Assembly: GCA_001953215.1 (NCBI GenBank)
Contig: CP019169.1
Coordinates: forward strand, 1,178,001-1,242,000
Length of the DNA stretch: 64,000 nt
Direction: 5' to 3'
Source of the DNA: Betaproteobacteria bacterium GR16-43
GTDB lineage: Bacteria > Pseudomonadota > Gammaproteobacteria > Burkholderiales > Usitatibacteraceae
In this document: one piece after another, positions 10,588-20,065 of the stretch
Layout: every line of letters begins with the position of its first letter
Numbering within the stretch: the first letter of the stretch is position 1
Notes under the pieces: generated by a model
The model's database searches: none
The model's input: the letters and a program-made list of their open reading frames with translations, nothing else
Told to the model about the DNA's origin: nothing
Made by a program: the position numbers and the translations under genes

Positions 10588-11660
10588 CGAAACTCCGCGA
10601 CCGCGGCTTCACGCGGACGAATGGGAAGCAGCAACTTGAAACGCGTCTGGCCGGGGACGCTCTCGAATTCGATCAGGCCCTGGTGGCGCGAGACGAAGCT
10701 CTGCGCGAGCGAGAGCCCCAGGCCGGTACCGCCATCGCGCCCGCTCACCATCGGATAGAAGATCAGCTCGGCGATCTCGGGCGGCACGCCGGGGCCGTCG
10801 TCCTCGATGGTGACGGCGATGGCGTGGCGATGGCGCCGCCGCGCGATGGTCACTTGCCGCTCGATGCGCGTGAGGAAGCGGATCTCGCCGCGGCCGCCCG
10901 TGGCCTGCGCGGCATTGCGTGCGACGTTGAGGATGGCCTGGATCAGGCTCTCCTTGTCGCCGATGAGGTCGGGCAGGCTGGTGTCGTAGTCGCGCTTGAT
11001 CTCGAGTCCTTCGGGAAATTCGGCGAGCAGCAACGTTCGAACGCGCTCGGTCACCTCGTGGATGTTGACCGGCTCGATGCGCGGCAGGCGCGACGGCGTG
11101 AGCAGCCGGTTCATGAGCGATTGCAGGCGGTCGGCTTCCTTCACGATCACCTGCGTGAATTCGCGCAGTTCCGGGTCGGAGAGTTCGCGTTCCAGCAGCT
11201 GCGCCGCACCGCGAATGCCACCGAGTGGATTCTTGATCTCGTGCGCGAGGTTCCTCACCAGTTCGCGGTTGGCCTGCTGCTGCTCCAGGATGCGCGTCTC
11301 GCGCGCGATCTTGAGCTGCTGCTCCAGTTCCCGGAACTCCAGCATCAGCACGCCTTCGCGCGTATCCACGGGGCTGATCACGCAATGCAGGTGCACGGGC
11401 TCGCCGGCGAAATCGAGCACGAGATCGTTGTCGTTGAATCCCGCCTGGGTCTCCAGGGCCAGCTGCAGGCGGCCGACGAAGTCGTCGTTTCCCGGCAGCG
11501 CCTTGTCGACGCCGGCACCGAGCAGGTGCTTGCGGCCATGGGCCAGCAGGTTTTCGGCAGCGGGATTGGCGTAGGTCACTTGGAGTTGGTCGTCGAGCAG
11601 GAGAACGGCGGTCGAGATCATCTCCAGGCCAGCAAAGGAGTTCACGATCGACGACCGCAA
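10584..11660 (-). CDS. ntrB: nitrogen regulation sensor histidine kinase NR(II)
   Basis: 358 residues, close to E. coli GlnL. N-terminal PAS domain (about 10-120), dimerisation/phosphotransfer region with His140 in NLAHEIKNPLGGIRG, then a HATPase_c domain with the N-box and GTGLGLSLA. It phosphorylates or dephosphorylates NtrC under PII control. No membrane segment. The longest frame starts at TTG 11660, which matches the family's length; a GTG five codons in and an ATG at codon 14 are alternatives. It forms an operon with ntrC. Confidence 0.96.
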
Positions 11661-11736
11661 GGATAAAAAGCAATTAACGCGCCAGCCATTGCGGCCGGCG
11701 CGTCGGCAGGATGCCGGAAGGGGGAACGACTCGAGG

Positions 11737-12372
11737 CTAGGGCTTCAAGGCGCCGAGCTCTTTCTTGAGCGCCTCGATGTTCTTCTCGTGCTCGGCGGCG
11801 GTGGCTTGGAGGCCGCGAATGCGGCCGGAGGCCTTGTCCAGCCTGTTGCGGTGTTCCATGAGCTGCGCGGGAGTGGGGTCGACCGTGGCCTGCGCCAGGC
11901 GCACGGCGGCGATCAGCTCGGGATTCTGCCCTTCTTCGAGCAGGTTCTTTTTCACGCCATCCAGTTGCTGCACCTCGCGGTCCAGCTCTTCTTCCAGGAT
12001 GCGGCGGCGTTCCTCGTCGCGCTTCCTCTGCAGGGAGCCGTCGACCTTCGGGAAGCTCGCGGTGCTGGCCGAGGGCAGTGCCGTCACGATCGCCAGCGCG
12101 GGCTTGATCTCCGGCTTGGCTTCCGCGGACGCGGGAGAAGGCGTGGGTGCCGCGGGCGGCGTCGCGCCGCGCTGCGGCTGCGCCTGCAGCACGCCGGCGG
12201 GCGTCGAGGGAATGAGGGTGAGAGGTTCCAGCTCGACGATGGACGCATCCTTCATCGGCTTGTTCGTGTACGTGATGCGGCCGTTCGCGTCGACGTGCTT
12301 GTAGATCGTCGACTGCGCGATGGCACCGGTACTCGACAGAGCGACCACAACCGCGAGGCAGAGCTTCTTCAT
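11737..12372 (-). CDS. secreted DUF4124 protein with C-terminal coiled coil
   Basis: 211 residues. Signal peptide (MKKLCLAVVVALSSTGAIAQ), then a DUF4124 segment (STIYKHVDANGRITYTNKP), a Pro/Ala-rich linker, and a charged helical C-terminal third rich in Glu, Lys and Arg that is probably coiled coil. No catalytic residues are recognisable. It stands alone between ntrB and glnA on the same strand. Function unknown; periplasmic location inferred. Confidence 0.75.
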   Translation of the reverse strand: MKKLCLAVVVALSSTGAIAQSTIYKHVDANGRITYTNKPMKDASIVELEPLTLIPSTPAGVLQAQPQRGATPPAAPTPSPASAEAKPEIKPALAIVTALPSASTASFPKVDGSLQRKRDEERRRILEEELDREVQQLDGVKKNLLEEGQNPELIAAVRLAQATVDPTPAQLMEHRNRLDKASGRIRGLQATAAEHEKNIEALKKELGALKP

Positions 12373-12483
12373 CTCGCGCTCCCTTTCGCGAAACGGGACG
12401 GAAAGAATGAAGGCCGCTCATGAAAAAAGCAACAAGATCAAGGAGATATGCTCCAGTAACCCCCATAGCTTGTGGTCGCGACG

Positions 12484-12521
12484 GGGAAAAAACACAAAGG
12501 GGGCGGTTGCCCGCCCCCTTT
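12484..12521 (-). terminator. intrinsic terminator of glnA
   Basis: An 11-bp stem (AAAGGGGGCGG, 12496-12506, pairing with 12511-12521) and a 4-base loop. On the minus strand it is followed by GTGTTTTTTCC, giving a U-rich tail. It lies about 22 bases past the glnA stop codon. This is the clearest intrinsic terminator in the window. Confidence 0.85.
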
Positions 12522-12543
12522 CTTGGCCAGGCAGCGAGACCGA

Positions 12544-13953
12544 TCAGGACGAGTAGTACATGTCGAACTCGACCGGATGCGTGGTCATGCGGAAGCGTTG
12601 CACTTCCTCGTACTTGAGCGCGATGTAGGCGTTGATCATGTCGTCGGTGAAGACGCCGCCTTGCGTGAGGAAGCCGCGATCCTTGTCGAGGCTCTCGAGC
12701 GCTTCGTCGAGCGACGCGCACGGATGCGGCACCTTCGCCGCTTCTTCCGGCTCGAGGTCGTAGAGGTTCTTGTCGAGCGGATCGCCGGGGTGGATCTTGT
12801 TCTGCACGCCGTCCAGGCCCGCCATCAGCAGCGCGGCGAAGCACAGGTACGGATTCGCCGTCGGATCCGGGAAGCGCACTTCGACGCGGCGGCCCTTCGG
12901 GCTCGACACGAAGGGAATGCGGCACGAGGCCGAACGGTTGCGCGCGGAGTACGCGAGGTTGATCGGCGCCTCGAAGCCCGGCACGAGCCGCTTGTACGAG
13001 TTGGTGCCCGGGTTGGTGATGGCGTTGAGCGCCTTCGCGTGCTTGATGACGCCGCCGATGTAGTAGAGCGCGAAATCGGAGAGGCCCGCATAGCCGTCGC
13101 CGGCGAACAGGTTCTTGCCGCCCTTCCACACCGACTGGTGCACGTGCATGCCCGAGCCGTTGTCGCCCACGATCGGCTTCGGCATGAAGGTCGCGGTCTT
13201 GCCGTACGAGCGCGCGACGTTCCAGACGGTGTACTTGAGGATCTGGAGCCAGTCCGCGCGCTTCACGAGCGTGTTGAACTTGGTGCCGATCTCGCACTGG
13301 CCCGGCGCGGCCACTTCGTGGTGATGCACTTCCACTTCGACGCCCTGTTCCTCGAGCGCCAGGCACATGGCCGAACGCATGTCCTGCAGCGAGTCGACGG
13401 GGGGCACGGGGAAGTAGCCGCCCTTCACCGGCGGGCGATGGCCGAGGTTGCCACCTTCGAACTTCATGTCGGAGGACCAGGGTGCTTCCTCGGAATAGAC
13501 CTTGACCGAGGCGCCCGACATGTCCACCTTCCACTCGACGGCATCGAAGATGAAGAACTCGGGTTCCGGGCCGAAGTAGGCGGTGTCGCCCAGGCCGGAG
13601 CTCTTGAGGTAGGCCTCGGCGCGCTTGCCGATGGTGCGCGGGTCGCGCTCGTAGCCCTTGCCGGTCGAAGGCTCGAGCACATCGCACGACAGCACGAGCG
13701 TGGGTTCGTCGAAGAACGGATCCATGCGCGCGGAATCCGGGTCCGGCATGAGCAGCATGTCCGAAGCTTCGATACCCTTCCAGCCGGCGATCGACGAACC
13801 GTCGAAGGCATGGCCGTCGGTGAACTTGTCTTCCCCGAACGATTTCGTCGGGACGCTCACGTGCTGTTCTTTTCCTTTGGTGTCCGTGAATCGAAGATCG
13901 ACGAACTTGACCTCGTTTTCCTTGATCGTTTTGAATACATCGCCGACTGCCAT
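12544..13953 (-). CDS. glnA: glutamine synthetase type I
   Basis: 469 residues, the standard length of the dodecameric GSI-beta enzyme. Makes glutamine from glutamate, ammonia and ATP. Conserved motifs include FDGSSIAGW, the metal-ligand segment around [10 protein letters not shown], and the adenylylation site Tyr398 in NLYDLEPEE, so activity is probably controlled by adenylyltransferase GlnE. A sigma-54-type promoter lies about 80 bases upstream, and an intrinsic terminator follows. Proximity to ntrBC fits nitrogen-responsive control. Confidence 0.98.
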   Translation of the reverse strand: MAVGDVFKTIKENEVKFVDLRFTDTKGKEQHVSVPTKSFGEDKFTDGHAFDGSSIAGWKGIEASDMLLMPDPDSARMDPFFDEPTLVLSCDVLEPSTGKGYERDPRTIGKRAEAYLKSSGLGDTAYFGPEPEFFIFDAVEWKVDMSGASVKVYSEEAPWSSDMKFEGGNLGHRPPVKGGYFPVPPVDSLQDMRSAMCLALEEQGVEVEVHHHEVAAPGQCEIGTKFNTLVKRADWLQILKYTVWNVARSYGKTATFMPKPIVGDNGSGMHVHQSVWKGGKNLFAGDGYAGLSDFALYYIGGVIKHAKALNAITNPGTNSYKRLVPGFEAPINLAYSARNRSASCRIPFVSSPKGRRVEVRFPDPTANPYLCFAALLMAGLDGVQNKIHPGDPLDKNLYDLEPEEAAKVPHPCASLDEALESLDKDRGFLTQGGVFTDDMINAYIALKYEEVQRFRMTTHPVEFDMYYSS

Positions 13954-14030
13954 GGGGCTCTCCTGAGGGGTGGTTGGTGCGCGAAAATGGTGAATAGGGG
14001 GCCGAATCGAATCCGTCGAAGCCTATTAAT

Positions 14031-14046
14031 AGCGAAAAACATGCCA
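14031..14046 (-). promoter_or_regulatory. candidate sigma-54 (-24/-12) promoter of glnA
   Basis: On the minus strand the sequence reads TGGCATGTTTTTCGCT, with the required GG-N10-GC spacing; the -12 element is TCGC instead of TTGC. It would start transcription near 14020, leaving a leader of about 65 bases. A GCACCA half-site like that of NtrC lies at 14139-14144, but I could not find a full palindrome. The inference rests on the fit to consensus and on glnA being a classic NtrC target. Confidence 0.55.
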
Positions 14047-14200
14047 TCCGGCACCTCGCGTAAGATCTTGAAGGCCAAGGGCTACTGGCCTCGTTTCGCG
14101 AACGCTAGCCCCATTTAGGGGCATATAAAAAGGATCACGCACCATGATAGAGCATCGGTTCGCGATGGCAACCACCCGGCGGTCGCCCGACACTATATAA

Positions 14201-15019
14201 ATGGCCGCTCCGCACTTCGTGGTGGTCGGCAATCCGGTCGGCCACAGCCTCTCGCCCGTGATCCATGCGCACTTCGCCCGCGAGGCGGGGATCGCGCTCG
14301 AGTACACGACGTTGCTCGCACCCCTCGAGGCCTTCGAGCGCGTGACGCGCGGCTTCTTCGCGGCCGGCGGACGCGGAGCGAACATCACGTTGCCCTTCAA
14401 GGTCGAGGCGCTCGCCCTCGCGAACCTGGCGAGCGCGAGGGCGCGGCTCGCGGGTGCGGCGAACGTGCTCACGGCGAAGGGCGCCATCCTCGAAGCCGAC
14501 AACACGGACGGCGCGGGCCTCGTATCCGACCTGCGCCGAAACCTGGGCATCGCGCTCTCGGGCGCGCGCATCGCGATGATCGGGGCCGGCGGTGCCGCGC
14601 GCGGCGCGATCGCGCCGTTGCTCGCCTGCAATCCATCGGTGCTCGTGGTCGTGAACCGGACGCCCGATCGCGCCCGCACGCTCGCGAACCGCTTCGCGTC
14701 GCTCGGAAACATCGAAGGCCGCGCGCTCGACGCCCTCGCGCAGGATCGCTTCGACGTGATCGTGAACGCGACCTCGACCTCGACGAAGGGCACGCCGCTC
14801 GAGCTGCCCGCCGAGTGCCTCGCGCCCGGAGCGCTGGCCTACGACATGGCGTACGGGCCCGCCGCGCGCGCGTTCGTCGACAAGGCGAAGGCGCAGGGCG
14901 CGCGCGCCTCCGACGGGCTCGGCATGCTGGTCGAGCAGGCGGCCGAGGCCTTCTGGCTCTGGCATGGGATCCGGCCCGCGACGCAATCGATTCTCGCGCT
15001 GCTGCGCGAGGGCGCATGA
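14201..15019 (+). CDS. aroE: shikimate dehydrogenase (NADP+)
   Basis: 272 residues. Reduces 3-dehydroshikimate to shikimate in chorismate synthesis. The shikimate site is visible as GHSLSP (14-19) and NITLPFK with catalytic Lys67; Asp103 (DNTDG) completes the pair. The Rossmann loop is GAGGAARG. The gene is divergent from glnA and overlaps the next gene (ATGA, 15016-15019). Confidence 0.97.
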   Translation: MAAPHFVVVGNPVGHSLSPVIHAHFAREAGIALEYTTLLAPLEAFERVTRGFFAAGGRGANITLPFKVEALALANLASARARLAGAANVLTAKGAILEADNTDGAGLVSDLRRNLGIALSGARIAMIGAGGAARGAIAPLLACNPSVLVVVNRTPDRARTLANRFASLGNIEGRALDALAQDRFDVIVNATSTSTKGTPLELPAECLAPGALAYDMAYGPAARAFVDKAKAQGARASDGLGMLVEQAAEAFWLWHGIRPATQSILALLREGA

Positions 15020-15711
15020 AGAGTTTCGCGCGCTTCACGGCCTGGACGCTCGCCGCGCTCGCGGGCCTGTTCCTCGCCTACGAGCTGTCGATCCTCGCTC
15101 GCGTGTGGTGGTGGAAGGACCACAACCCGCAGACCACGGCGTTCATGGAGGCGCAGCTCGAGCGGATCCGCGAGCGCAAGCCGGACGCGAAGCTGAAGCA
15201 CGAGTGGGTGCCGTACGAGCGGATCTCGCCGAGCCTGAAGCGCGCCGTCGTCGCCGCCGAAGACGCGCGTTTCGTGGAGCACGAAGGGTTCGACTGGGCC
15301 GAGATCGAGAAGGCGATGGAGAAGAACAAGCAGAAGGGCAAGGTCGTGCGCGGCGCTTCGACCATCTCGCAGCAGCTCGCGAAGAACCTGTTCCTCTCCG
15401 GCACCCGGTCGCTCTGGCGCAAGGGCCAGGAGGCGTTGATCACGGTGATGATCGAGAACCTCTGGTCCAAGCGCCGCATCCTCGAGGTGTACCTCAACGT
15501 GATCGAATGGGGAGACGGCGTGTTCGGCGCGGAAGCCGCGGCGCGCCACTACTACAACGCGGGCGCGGCTTCGCTCGGCGCGGAGCCTTCCGCGCGCCTC
15601 GCGGCGATGGTGCCCAACCCGCGCTTCTACGACCGCAACCGCAACACGGCCTGGCTCAGCCGGAAGACCGGCATCATCCTCGCGCGGATGCCCGCGGCCG
15701 AGCTGCCCTAG
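15016..15711 (+). CDS. mtgA: monofunctional biosynthetic peptidoglycan transglycosylase
   Basis: 231 residues. One N-terminal transmembrane helix (about 8-28), then a GT51 glycosyltransferase domain that polymerises lipid II into glycan strands outside the membrane. Catalytic Glu82 lies in AAEDARF; the second conserved motif is GASTISQQLAKNLFL. No transpeptidase domain follows, which sets it apart from class A PBPs. The ATG overlaps the aroE stop codon. Confidence 0.96.
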   Translation: MKSFARFTAWTLAALAGLFLAYELSILARVWWWKDHNPQTTAFMEAQLERIRERKPDAKLKHEWVPYERISPSLKRAVVAAEDARFVEHEGFDWAEIEKAMEKNKQKGKVVRGASTISQQLAKNLFLSGTRSLWRKGQEALITVMIENLWSKRRILEVYLNVIEWGDGVFGAEAAARHYYNAGAASLGAEPSARLAAMVPNPRFYDRNRNTAWLSRKTGIILARMPAAELP

Positions 15712-15720
15712 CCATTTACA

Positions 15721-17106
15721 ATGGGCGGGCTCATGGCCCGCCGTCCCGAAGACATCCCGCGCTCCGCCTCGCCCCAGGACCACCTGGACGCGGTGATGAA
15801 GCTGCTCGCGCGCATGCGCGACCTGGCCGACGTGCGCCGCCGCCTCGAAGCCCTGCACCCCGCGGACGTGGCCTACATCCTCGAAGGGTTGCCGCTCGAG
15901 AAGCGCCTCGTGATCTGGGGCCTGGTGCCGCCGGAACGCGAGGGCGACATCCTGCTCGAAGTGTCGGATTCGGTCCGCGAGACGCTGCTCGCGGACATGA
16001 ACCGCGCGGAGATCGTCGCGGCGGCCCAGCACCTGGAGCCCGACGAGATCGCCGACCTCGCGCCCGACCTCTCGGACGAAGTCGTCCAGGACATCATCGA
16101 GGCGCAGGACGTCGAGGAGCGCGCGGAGCTGCAATCCGCGCTGTCGTATCCCGAGGGCACCGTCGGGGCGCTGATGGACTTCGACGTCGTCACCATCCGC
16201 GAGGACGTGACCGTCGAAGTGGCGTTGCGCTACCTGCGCCGCTTCGACGAGTTGCCGAGCCAGACCGATGCGCTCTTCGTCGTCGACCGCGACGACCATT
16301 TGAAGGGCACGCTGGCGCTGAAGAAGCTGGTCGTCACGGACCCGGACGTCGAGGTGGCCACGCTGATCGAGCGCGACGTGGTCTCGTTCGCCCCGGACAG
16401 CGACGCCGAAGAGGCGGCCCAGGCCTTCGAGCGCTACGACCTGGTGAACGCGCCCGTGGTGGGCGCCGACGGCAAGGTGATCGGACGCGTGCCGGTCGAT
16501 GCGGTGCTCGATTTCGTGCGCGAACGCCAGGAATCGAAGGAACTGGCCAAGGTCGGCCTGAGCGAGGACGAGGACATCTTCTCGAGCGTCTGGGCCTCGG
16601 TGAAGAACCGCGGGCCGTGGATCGCGTTGAACCTGTGCACGGCGTTCATCGCCTCGCGCGTGGTGGGCGCGTTCGAAGGCTCGATCGAGAAGCTCGCCGC
16701 GCTGGCGGCGCTGATGCCGATCGTGGCGGGCATCGGCGGCAATGCCGGCAACCAGACGACCACGCTCATCGTGCGCGCGCTCGCGCTGGGGCAGGTGAGC
16801 CCGAGCAACGCGCGCCGCCTGCTCACCCGCGAGCTGGGCGTGGCCACGACGAGCGGCGTGATCTGGGGCAGCGTGCTCGGCTTCGTGGCCTGGCTGCTCT
16901 ACCGCAACGTGGCGCTGGGGGGCGTGATGGCGATGGCCATGCTGCTCAACCTGATCGTGGCCGCGCTGGCGGGCATCTTCATCCCGCTCACGATGGAGCG
17001 CTTCGGGCGCGACCCGGCCGTGGGTTCGAGCGTGTTCCTCACGTTCATCACCGACAGCATGGGATTCTTCATCTTCCTCGGGCTGGCCACCGTCTTCCTG
17101 GTCTAG
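15721..17106 (+). CDS. mgtE: magnesium transporter MgtE
   Basis: 461 residues in the MgtE order: N-terminal alpha-helical superhelical domain (about 15-145), paired CBS domains (about 145-270) that sense cytosolic Mg2+, a plug helix and five membrane helices (about 300-460) with the pore signature PIVAGIGGNAGNQT. Imports Mg2+ passively. It starts 10 bases after mtgA; an in-frame ATG at 15733 is an alternative start. Confidence 0.95.
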   Translation: MGGLMARRPEDIPRSASPQDHLDAVMKLLARMRDLADVRRRLEALHPADVAYILEGLPLEKRLVIWGLVPPEREGDILLEVSDSVRETLLADMNRAEIVAAAQHLEPDEIADLAPDLSDEVVQDIIEAQDVEERAELQSALSYPEGTVGALMDFDVVTIREDVTVEVALRYLRRFDELPSQTDALFVVDRDDHLKGTLALKKLVVTDPDVEVATLIERDVVSFAPDSDAEEAAQAFERYDLVNAPVVGADGKVIGRVPVDAVLDFVRERQESKELAKVGLSEDEDIFSSVWASVKNRGPWIALNLCTAFIASRVVGAFEGSIEKLAALAALMPIVAGIGGNAGNQTTTLIVRALALGQVSPSNARRLLTRELGVATTSGVIWGSVLGFVAWLLYRNVALGGVMAMAMLLNLIVAALAGIFIPLTMERFGRDPAVGSSVFLTFITDSMGFFIFLGLATVFLV

Positions 17107-17108
17107 GC

Positions 17109-17612
17109 ATGGCGCGGCACTTCTTCGCGTTGTGGCCCCCGGAAGGCGCCGCCGAAAGCCTCGAGGCGCTCGGCCGCGACCTGGCCGGCGAATTCGGAGG
17201 GCGGCCGACGGCGCGGCACAAGATCCACGTCACGCTCGCTTTCCTCGGCGAGATCGAAGCGGACGCGGTGACCCGGGCCTGCGAGCTGGCGGCGGGCATT
17301 CGCATGACGGCGCTGGACCTCGTGCTCGACCAGGCGGGATGGTTTCGGGGTCCGCGCGTCGGATGGGCCGGTTGCTCGGCCGTGCCCGCGGAACTCGCGA
17401 ATCTCGCGCGATCCCTCGCGGGTGCCCTCGGCGGTGCCGGAATCGCCGTGGACGACCGCCCGTACGTGCCGCACGCCACGCTGGTTCGAAAGGTCGCGCG
17501 CCCGATCGACGTGCGAATGGTGCCGCCGATCGGATGGCGAGCGCAGTCGTTCGTGCTGGTGGCGTCGGAGGGGGGGAACTACAGGATTCGCGGGCGCTGG
17601 GAAACCCGCTAG
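17109..17612 (+). CDS. thpR: RNA 2',3'-cyclic phosphodiesterase (2H family, ThpR/LigT)
   Basis: 167 residues with the two hallmark H-x-T motifs of the 2H phosphoesterases: HVTL at 40-43 and HATL at 122-125. Family members open 2',3'-cyclic phosphates and can join tRNA half molecules in vitro; the cellular substrate is uncertain. It begins two bases after the mgtE stop codon, so it is probably in the same transcript. Confidence 0.9.
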   Translation: MARHFFALWPPEGAAESLEALGRDLAGEFGGRPTARHKIHVTLAFLGEIEADAVTRACELAAGIRMTALDLVLDQAGWFRGPRVGWAGCSAVPAELANLARSLAGALGGAGIAVDDRPYVPHATLVRKVARPIDVRMVPPIGWRAQSFVLVASEGGNYRIRGRWETR

Positions 17613-17672
17613 CGAGGCGCTACCCGGCCGGTGAAACCCGCTTTCGCGGTTGGGTCGGTTAGCGCCTCGTTT
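17613..17672. terminator. nested hairpin between convergent thpR and the H1-like gene
   Basis: Outer arms CGAGGCGCTA (17613-17622) and its exact reverse complement (17660-17669) enclose a smaller hairpin (AACCCGC with GCGGTT). A short T run follows the outer stem on the plus strand. It begins right after the thpR stop codon and probably ends that transcript. Confidence 0.5.
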
Positions 17673-17705
17673 CCGGGCCAAGCCGTGGACTTCGGGACGA
17701 ATCCC

Positions 17706-18017
17706 TCAGCTCATCGGCTTGATGAGCGGCGTGATGACCGGCGTTACCGCCGGGGGCATCATCGGCTTCATCGGAGCCGCCGCAGCTTTCACGGCCGGCT
17801 TCCTCTTCGCCGCCTTACGCTTGGCCGGCTTCTTCTTGCCACCGGCCTTTTTCTTCGCTTTCTTGGCTGCTTTCTTTTTGGCTGGCTTCTTCTTTGCCGC
17901 CTTCTTCTTTGCAGCTTTTTTCTTGGTCGACTTTTTAGTTGACCGTTTCTTCGCTTTCTTCGCCTTTTTGGCTTTTTTCGCGGTTTTTTTCTTCGCAGCT
18001 TTTTTCTTCGTTGCCAT
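17706..18017 (-). CDS. lysine/alanine-rich histone H1-like DNA-binding protein
   Basis: About 103 residues, overwhelmingly Lys and Ala with repeated KKAAKKK/KAKKAKK units over residues 3-75. The Pro/Met-rich tail is MMPPAVTPVITPLIKPM. Such proteins resemble the C-terminal tail of eukaryotic histone H1 and the AlgP/BpH1 type of bacterial protein, and probably bind DNA through charge. Two in-frame ATGs sit at 18023 and 18017; the second is better placed, 7 bases from AAGGA, so I use it. Repeats of this kind vary in number between strains. Confidence 0.8.
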   Translation of the reverse strand: MATKKKAAKKKTAKKAKKAKKAKKRSTKKSTKKKAAKKKAAKKKPAKKKAAKKAKKKAGGKKKPAKRKAAKRKPAVKAAAAPMKPMMPPAVTPVITPLIKPMS

Positions 18018-18242
18018 GGTCATGTCCTTTCAATGTTGGACTGAGTTTGCGCGGCCGGCGCCGAGGGTACCGTCACCGCACTTTCCAAGCGTCCGGACTT
18101 CGCATCGAACGGTGCCTGGTGGCTCTGAATCGCTAATCGCGTGTCACGTTGAGGCTTGTAACGCGCTCACCAGCTTGGTGATTCGGATTCTAGATGCGAC
18201 TTCGGGTGTCAAGCATGACGATTTGGATGGACTCGTGCCATT

Positions 18243-18263
18243 TTGGTGTCGTGTCGACACCAA
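18243..18263 (-). terminator. hairpin immediately after lysA
   Basis: TTGGTGTC (18243-18250) pairs exactly with 18256-18263 across a 5-base loop, starting at the base after the lysA stop codon. There is no U-run on the minus strand (AAAATGG follows), so if it ends transcription it does so weakly or with Rho. Confidence 0.35.
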
Positions 18264-19526
18264 TCAAGGCTTCATCGCCGCATCGAGCGTTCGTTCGTCC
18301 GCGAAGAGGGATTCGACGCGCTCGCGGGAGCGGATCTCGTAGGCCTTGTCGCCGTCGACGAGCACTTCCGCGGGGCGTGGGCGCGTATTGTAGTTCGAGG
18401 CCATCGCCATCGCATAGGCACCCGCGGAGAGGATCGCGAGCAGGTCGCCGCCGGCGATCGCGAGGCTGCGGCCCGTGCCCAGCACGTCGGTGGATTCGCA
18501 GATGGGGCCGACGATGTCGTACGCGAGCGCCTCTCCACGGGCCGACTGCGTCACCGGGACGATCTCGTGCCACGCGTCGTAGAGCATGGGGCGGATCAAC
18601 TCGCTCATGGAGGCGTCCACGACCGCGAAGCGCTTCGCCTTGTCCACCTTCAGGTATTCCACGCGCGTGAGCAGCACCCCGGCATTGCCCACGATGTAGC
18701 GCCCCGGCTCCAGCAGCACCTTGAGGCCGCGCCCCTGCATCCGGGCGGCGAGCGTGCGCGTGTAGGCGGCGACGTCGATCGTCGCTTCGTCGCGGTAGCG
18801 GATGCCGAAGCCGCCGCCGAAGTCCACGTGCTTCAGCCGGATGCCCGCGGCCTGCACCGCGTCGGCGAGCGCCAGCACGCGATCGACGGCCTCCTCGAGC
18901 GGCGCGGCTTCGAGGATCTGGGAGCCGATGTGGCAATCGATGCCGTGCACCTCGAGGTTGCGCAGCTTCGCGGCGCGCCGGTAGACCTCGAGGGCGCTGC
19001 CGTACGGGATGCCGAACTTGTTCCCGGCGAGGCCCGTGGAGATATAGGGATGCGTCTTCGCGTCGACGTCCGGGTTCACGCGCAGCGAGATCGGCGCCTT
19101 CACGCCGAGCGCGCCCGCGAGGGCGTCCAGGCGCTCGAGCTCCGGTTCGCTCTCCACGTTGAAGCAATGGATGCGCGCGGCGAGCGCGGTGCGGATCTCC
19201 GCTTCCGACTTGCCCACGCCGGAGAAGAGCACGCGCCCGGCATCCGCGCCGGCGGCCAGCACGCGCGCGAGCTCCCCGCCCGAGACGATGTCGAAGCCCG
19301 CGCCCATCCGGCGCAGCACGTCGAGGATCGCGAGGTTCGAGTTGGCCTTCACCGCGTAGCAGACGAGGTGGTCGACGCCCGCGAGGCCTTCGTCGAACTC
19401 GCGGAACGCGGCTTCCACCATCGAGCGCGAGTAGACGTAGCAGGGCGTGCCGAAGCGTCGCGCGACGTCCTCGAGCGCCACGCCCTCCAGGTGCAGGGCG
19501 CCCGCCTTGCGTTGCAGCGCGCTCAT
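18264..19526 (-). CDS. lysA: diaminopimelate decarboxylase
   Basis: 420 residues. PLP enzyme of fold type III that converts meso-diaminopimelate to L-lysine. The PLP lysine is Lys60 in YAVKANSN. Other conserved parts are HIGSQI, the glycine-rich phosphate site DFGGGFG, EPGR, and the CESTD substrate cysteine contributed across the dimer. It follows lptM with overlapping stop and start (ATGA, 19523-19526), the usual betaproteobacterial order lptM-lysA, divergent from cyaY. Confidence 0.97.
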   Translation of the reverse strand: MSALQRKAGALHLEGVALEDVARRFGTPCYVYSRSMVEAAFREFDEGLAGVDHLVCYAVKANSNLAILDVLRRMGAGFDIVSGGELARVLAAGADAGRVLFSGVGKSEAEIRTALAARIHCFNVESEPELERLDALAGALGVKAPISLRVNPDVDAKTHPYISTGLAGNKFGIPYGSALEVYRRAAKLRNLEVHGIDCHIGSQILEAAPLEEAVDRVLALADAVQAAGIRLKHVDFGGGFGIRYRDEATIDVAAYTRTLAARMQGRGLKVLLEPGRYIVGNAGVLLTRVEYLKVDKAKRFAVVDASMSELIRPMLYDAWHEIVPVTQSARGEALAYDIVGPICESTDVLGTGRSLAIAGGDLLAILSAGAYAMAMASNYNTRPRPAEVLVDGDKAYEIRSRERVESLFADERTLDAAMKP

Positions 19527-19657
19527 GGCGCGACCGGCGCGGGTTTGTCCTTCGCCGGCTCGACCGGCGGAGGCGAAGGCAGCTTCAAGGGGCCCTTCTG
19601 GCCGCAGGCGGCGCAGGTGAAAGCGAGGGCGAGGGCCATGGCGAGGGCGCGTATCAT
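19523..19657 (-). CDS. lptM: small lipoprotein LptM (YifL family)
   Basis: 44-residue lipoprotein. Short hydrophobic signal, lipobox cysteine in CAAC (Cys18), followed at once by the family signature GQKGPLKLP and a Pro-rich tail. In E. coli LptM helps mature the LptD/E lipopolysaccharide translocon. A longer open frame extends upstream across the divergent cyaY gene, but the conserved protein starts at ATG 19657. Confidence 0.88.
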   Translation of the reverse strand: MIRALAMALALAFTCAACGQKGPLKLPSPPPVEPAKDKPAPVAP

Positions 19658-19666
19658 CCCGGGATT

Positions 19667-19984
19667 ATGACGATGACGGAAACCGAATTCCACACCGCGG
19701 TGGACGCCGTGCTCGCGAACATCGAGCGCGCGGTCGAGGCGAACGACGCCCTCGACGTCGACCTCGAGAGCGGCATCCTCACCATCGAGGCCCCCGACGG
19801 CACGAAGGTGATCGTCAATCGCCAGGCGCCGAATCGCGAGATCTGGGTCGCCGCGCGCTCGGGAGGCTTCCATTTCGCTTCGCGCGACGGCGCGTGGCGC
19901 GACACGCGCTCCGGCAAGGAGCTCTACGCGTCGCTCGCGGAGATTCTCGCGTCGCAAGCGGGCGCGAACGTCGATTTTTCCTGA
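19667..19984 (+). CDS. cyaY: iron donor protein CyaY (bacterial frataxin)
   Basis: 105 residues of frataxin fold. The N-terminal acidic helix (ETEFHTAVDAVLANIERAVE) and the strand LDVDLESGILTIE carry the iron-binding acidic ridge; NRQAPNREIWVAARSGGFHF is the conserved beta-sheet core. It modulates iron-sulfur cluster assembly on IscS. It is divergent from lptM-lysA with only 9 bases between the start codons. Confidence 0.95.
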   Translation: MTMTETEFHTAVDAVLANIERAVEANDALDVDLESGILTIEAPDGTKVIVNRQAPNREIWVAARSGGFHFASRDGAWRDTRSGKELYASLAEILASQAGANVDFS

Positions 19985-20065
19985 TTCGAAGCGCCCGAAA
20001 GGCCGCCAAAAGGGTCGAAACAGCGTTGGTATCGAATCGACACGAAAAATCGGCGATTCATTTCC

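Noticed and set aside
14050-14150. NtrC binding sites upstream of glnA
   Set aside because: Single half-sites (GCACCA) can be found, but no convincing full palindrome.
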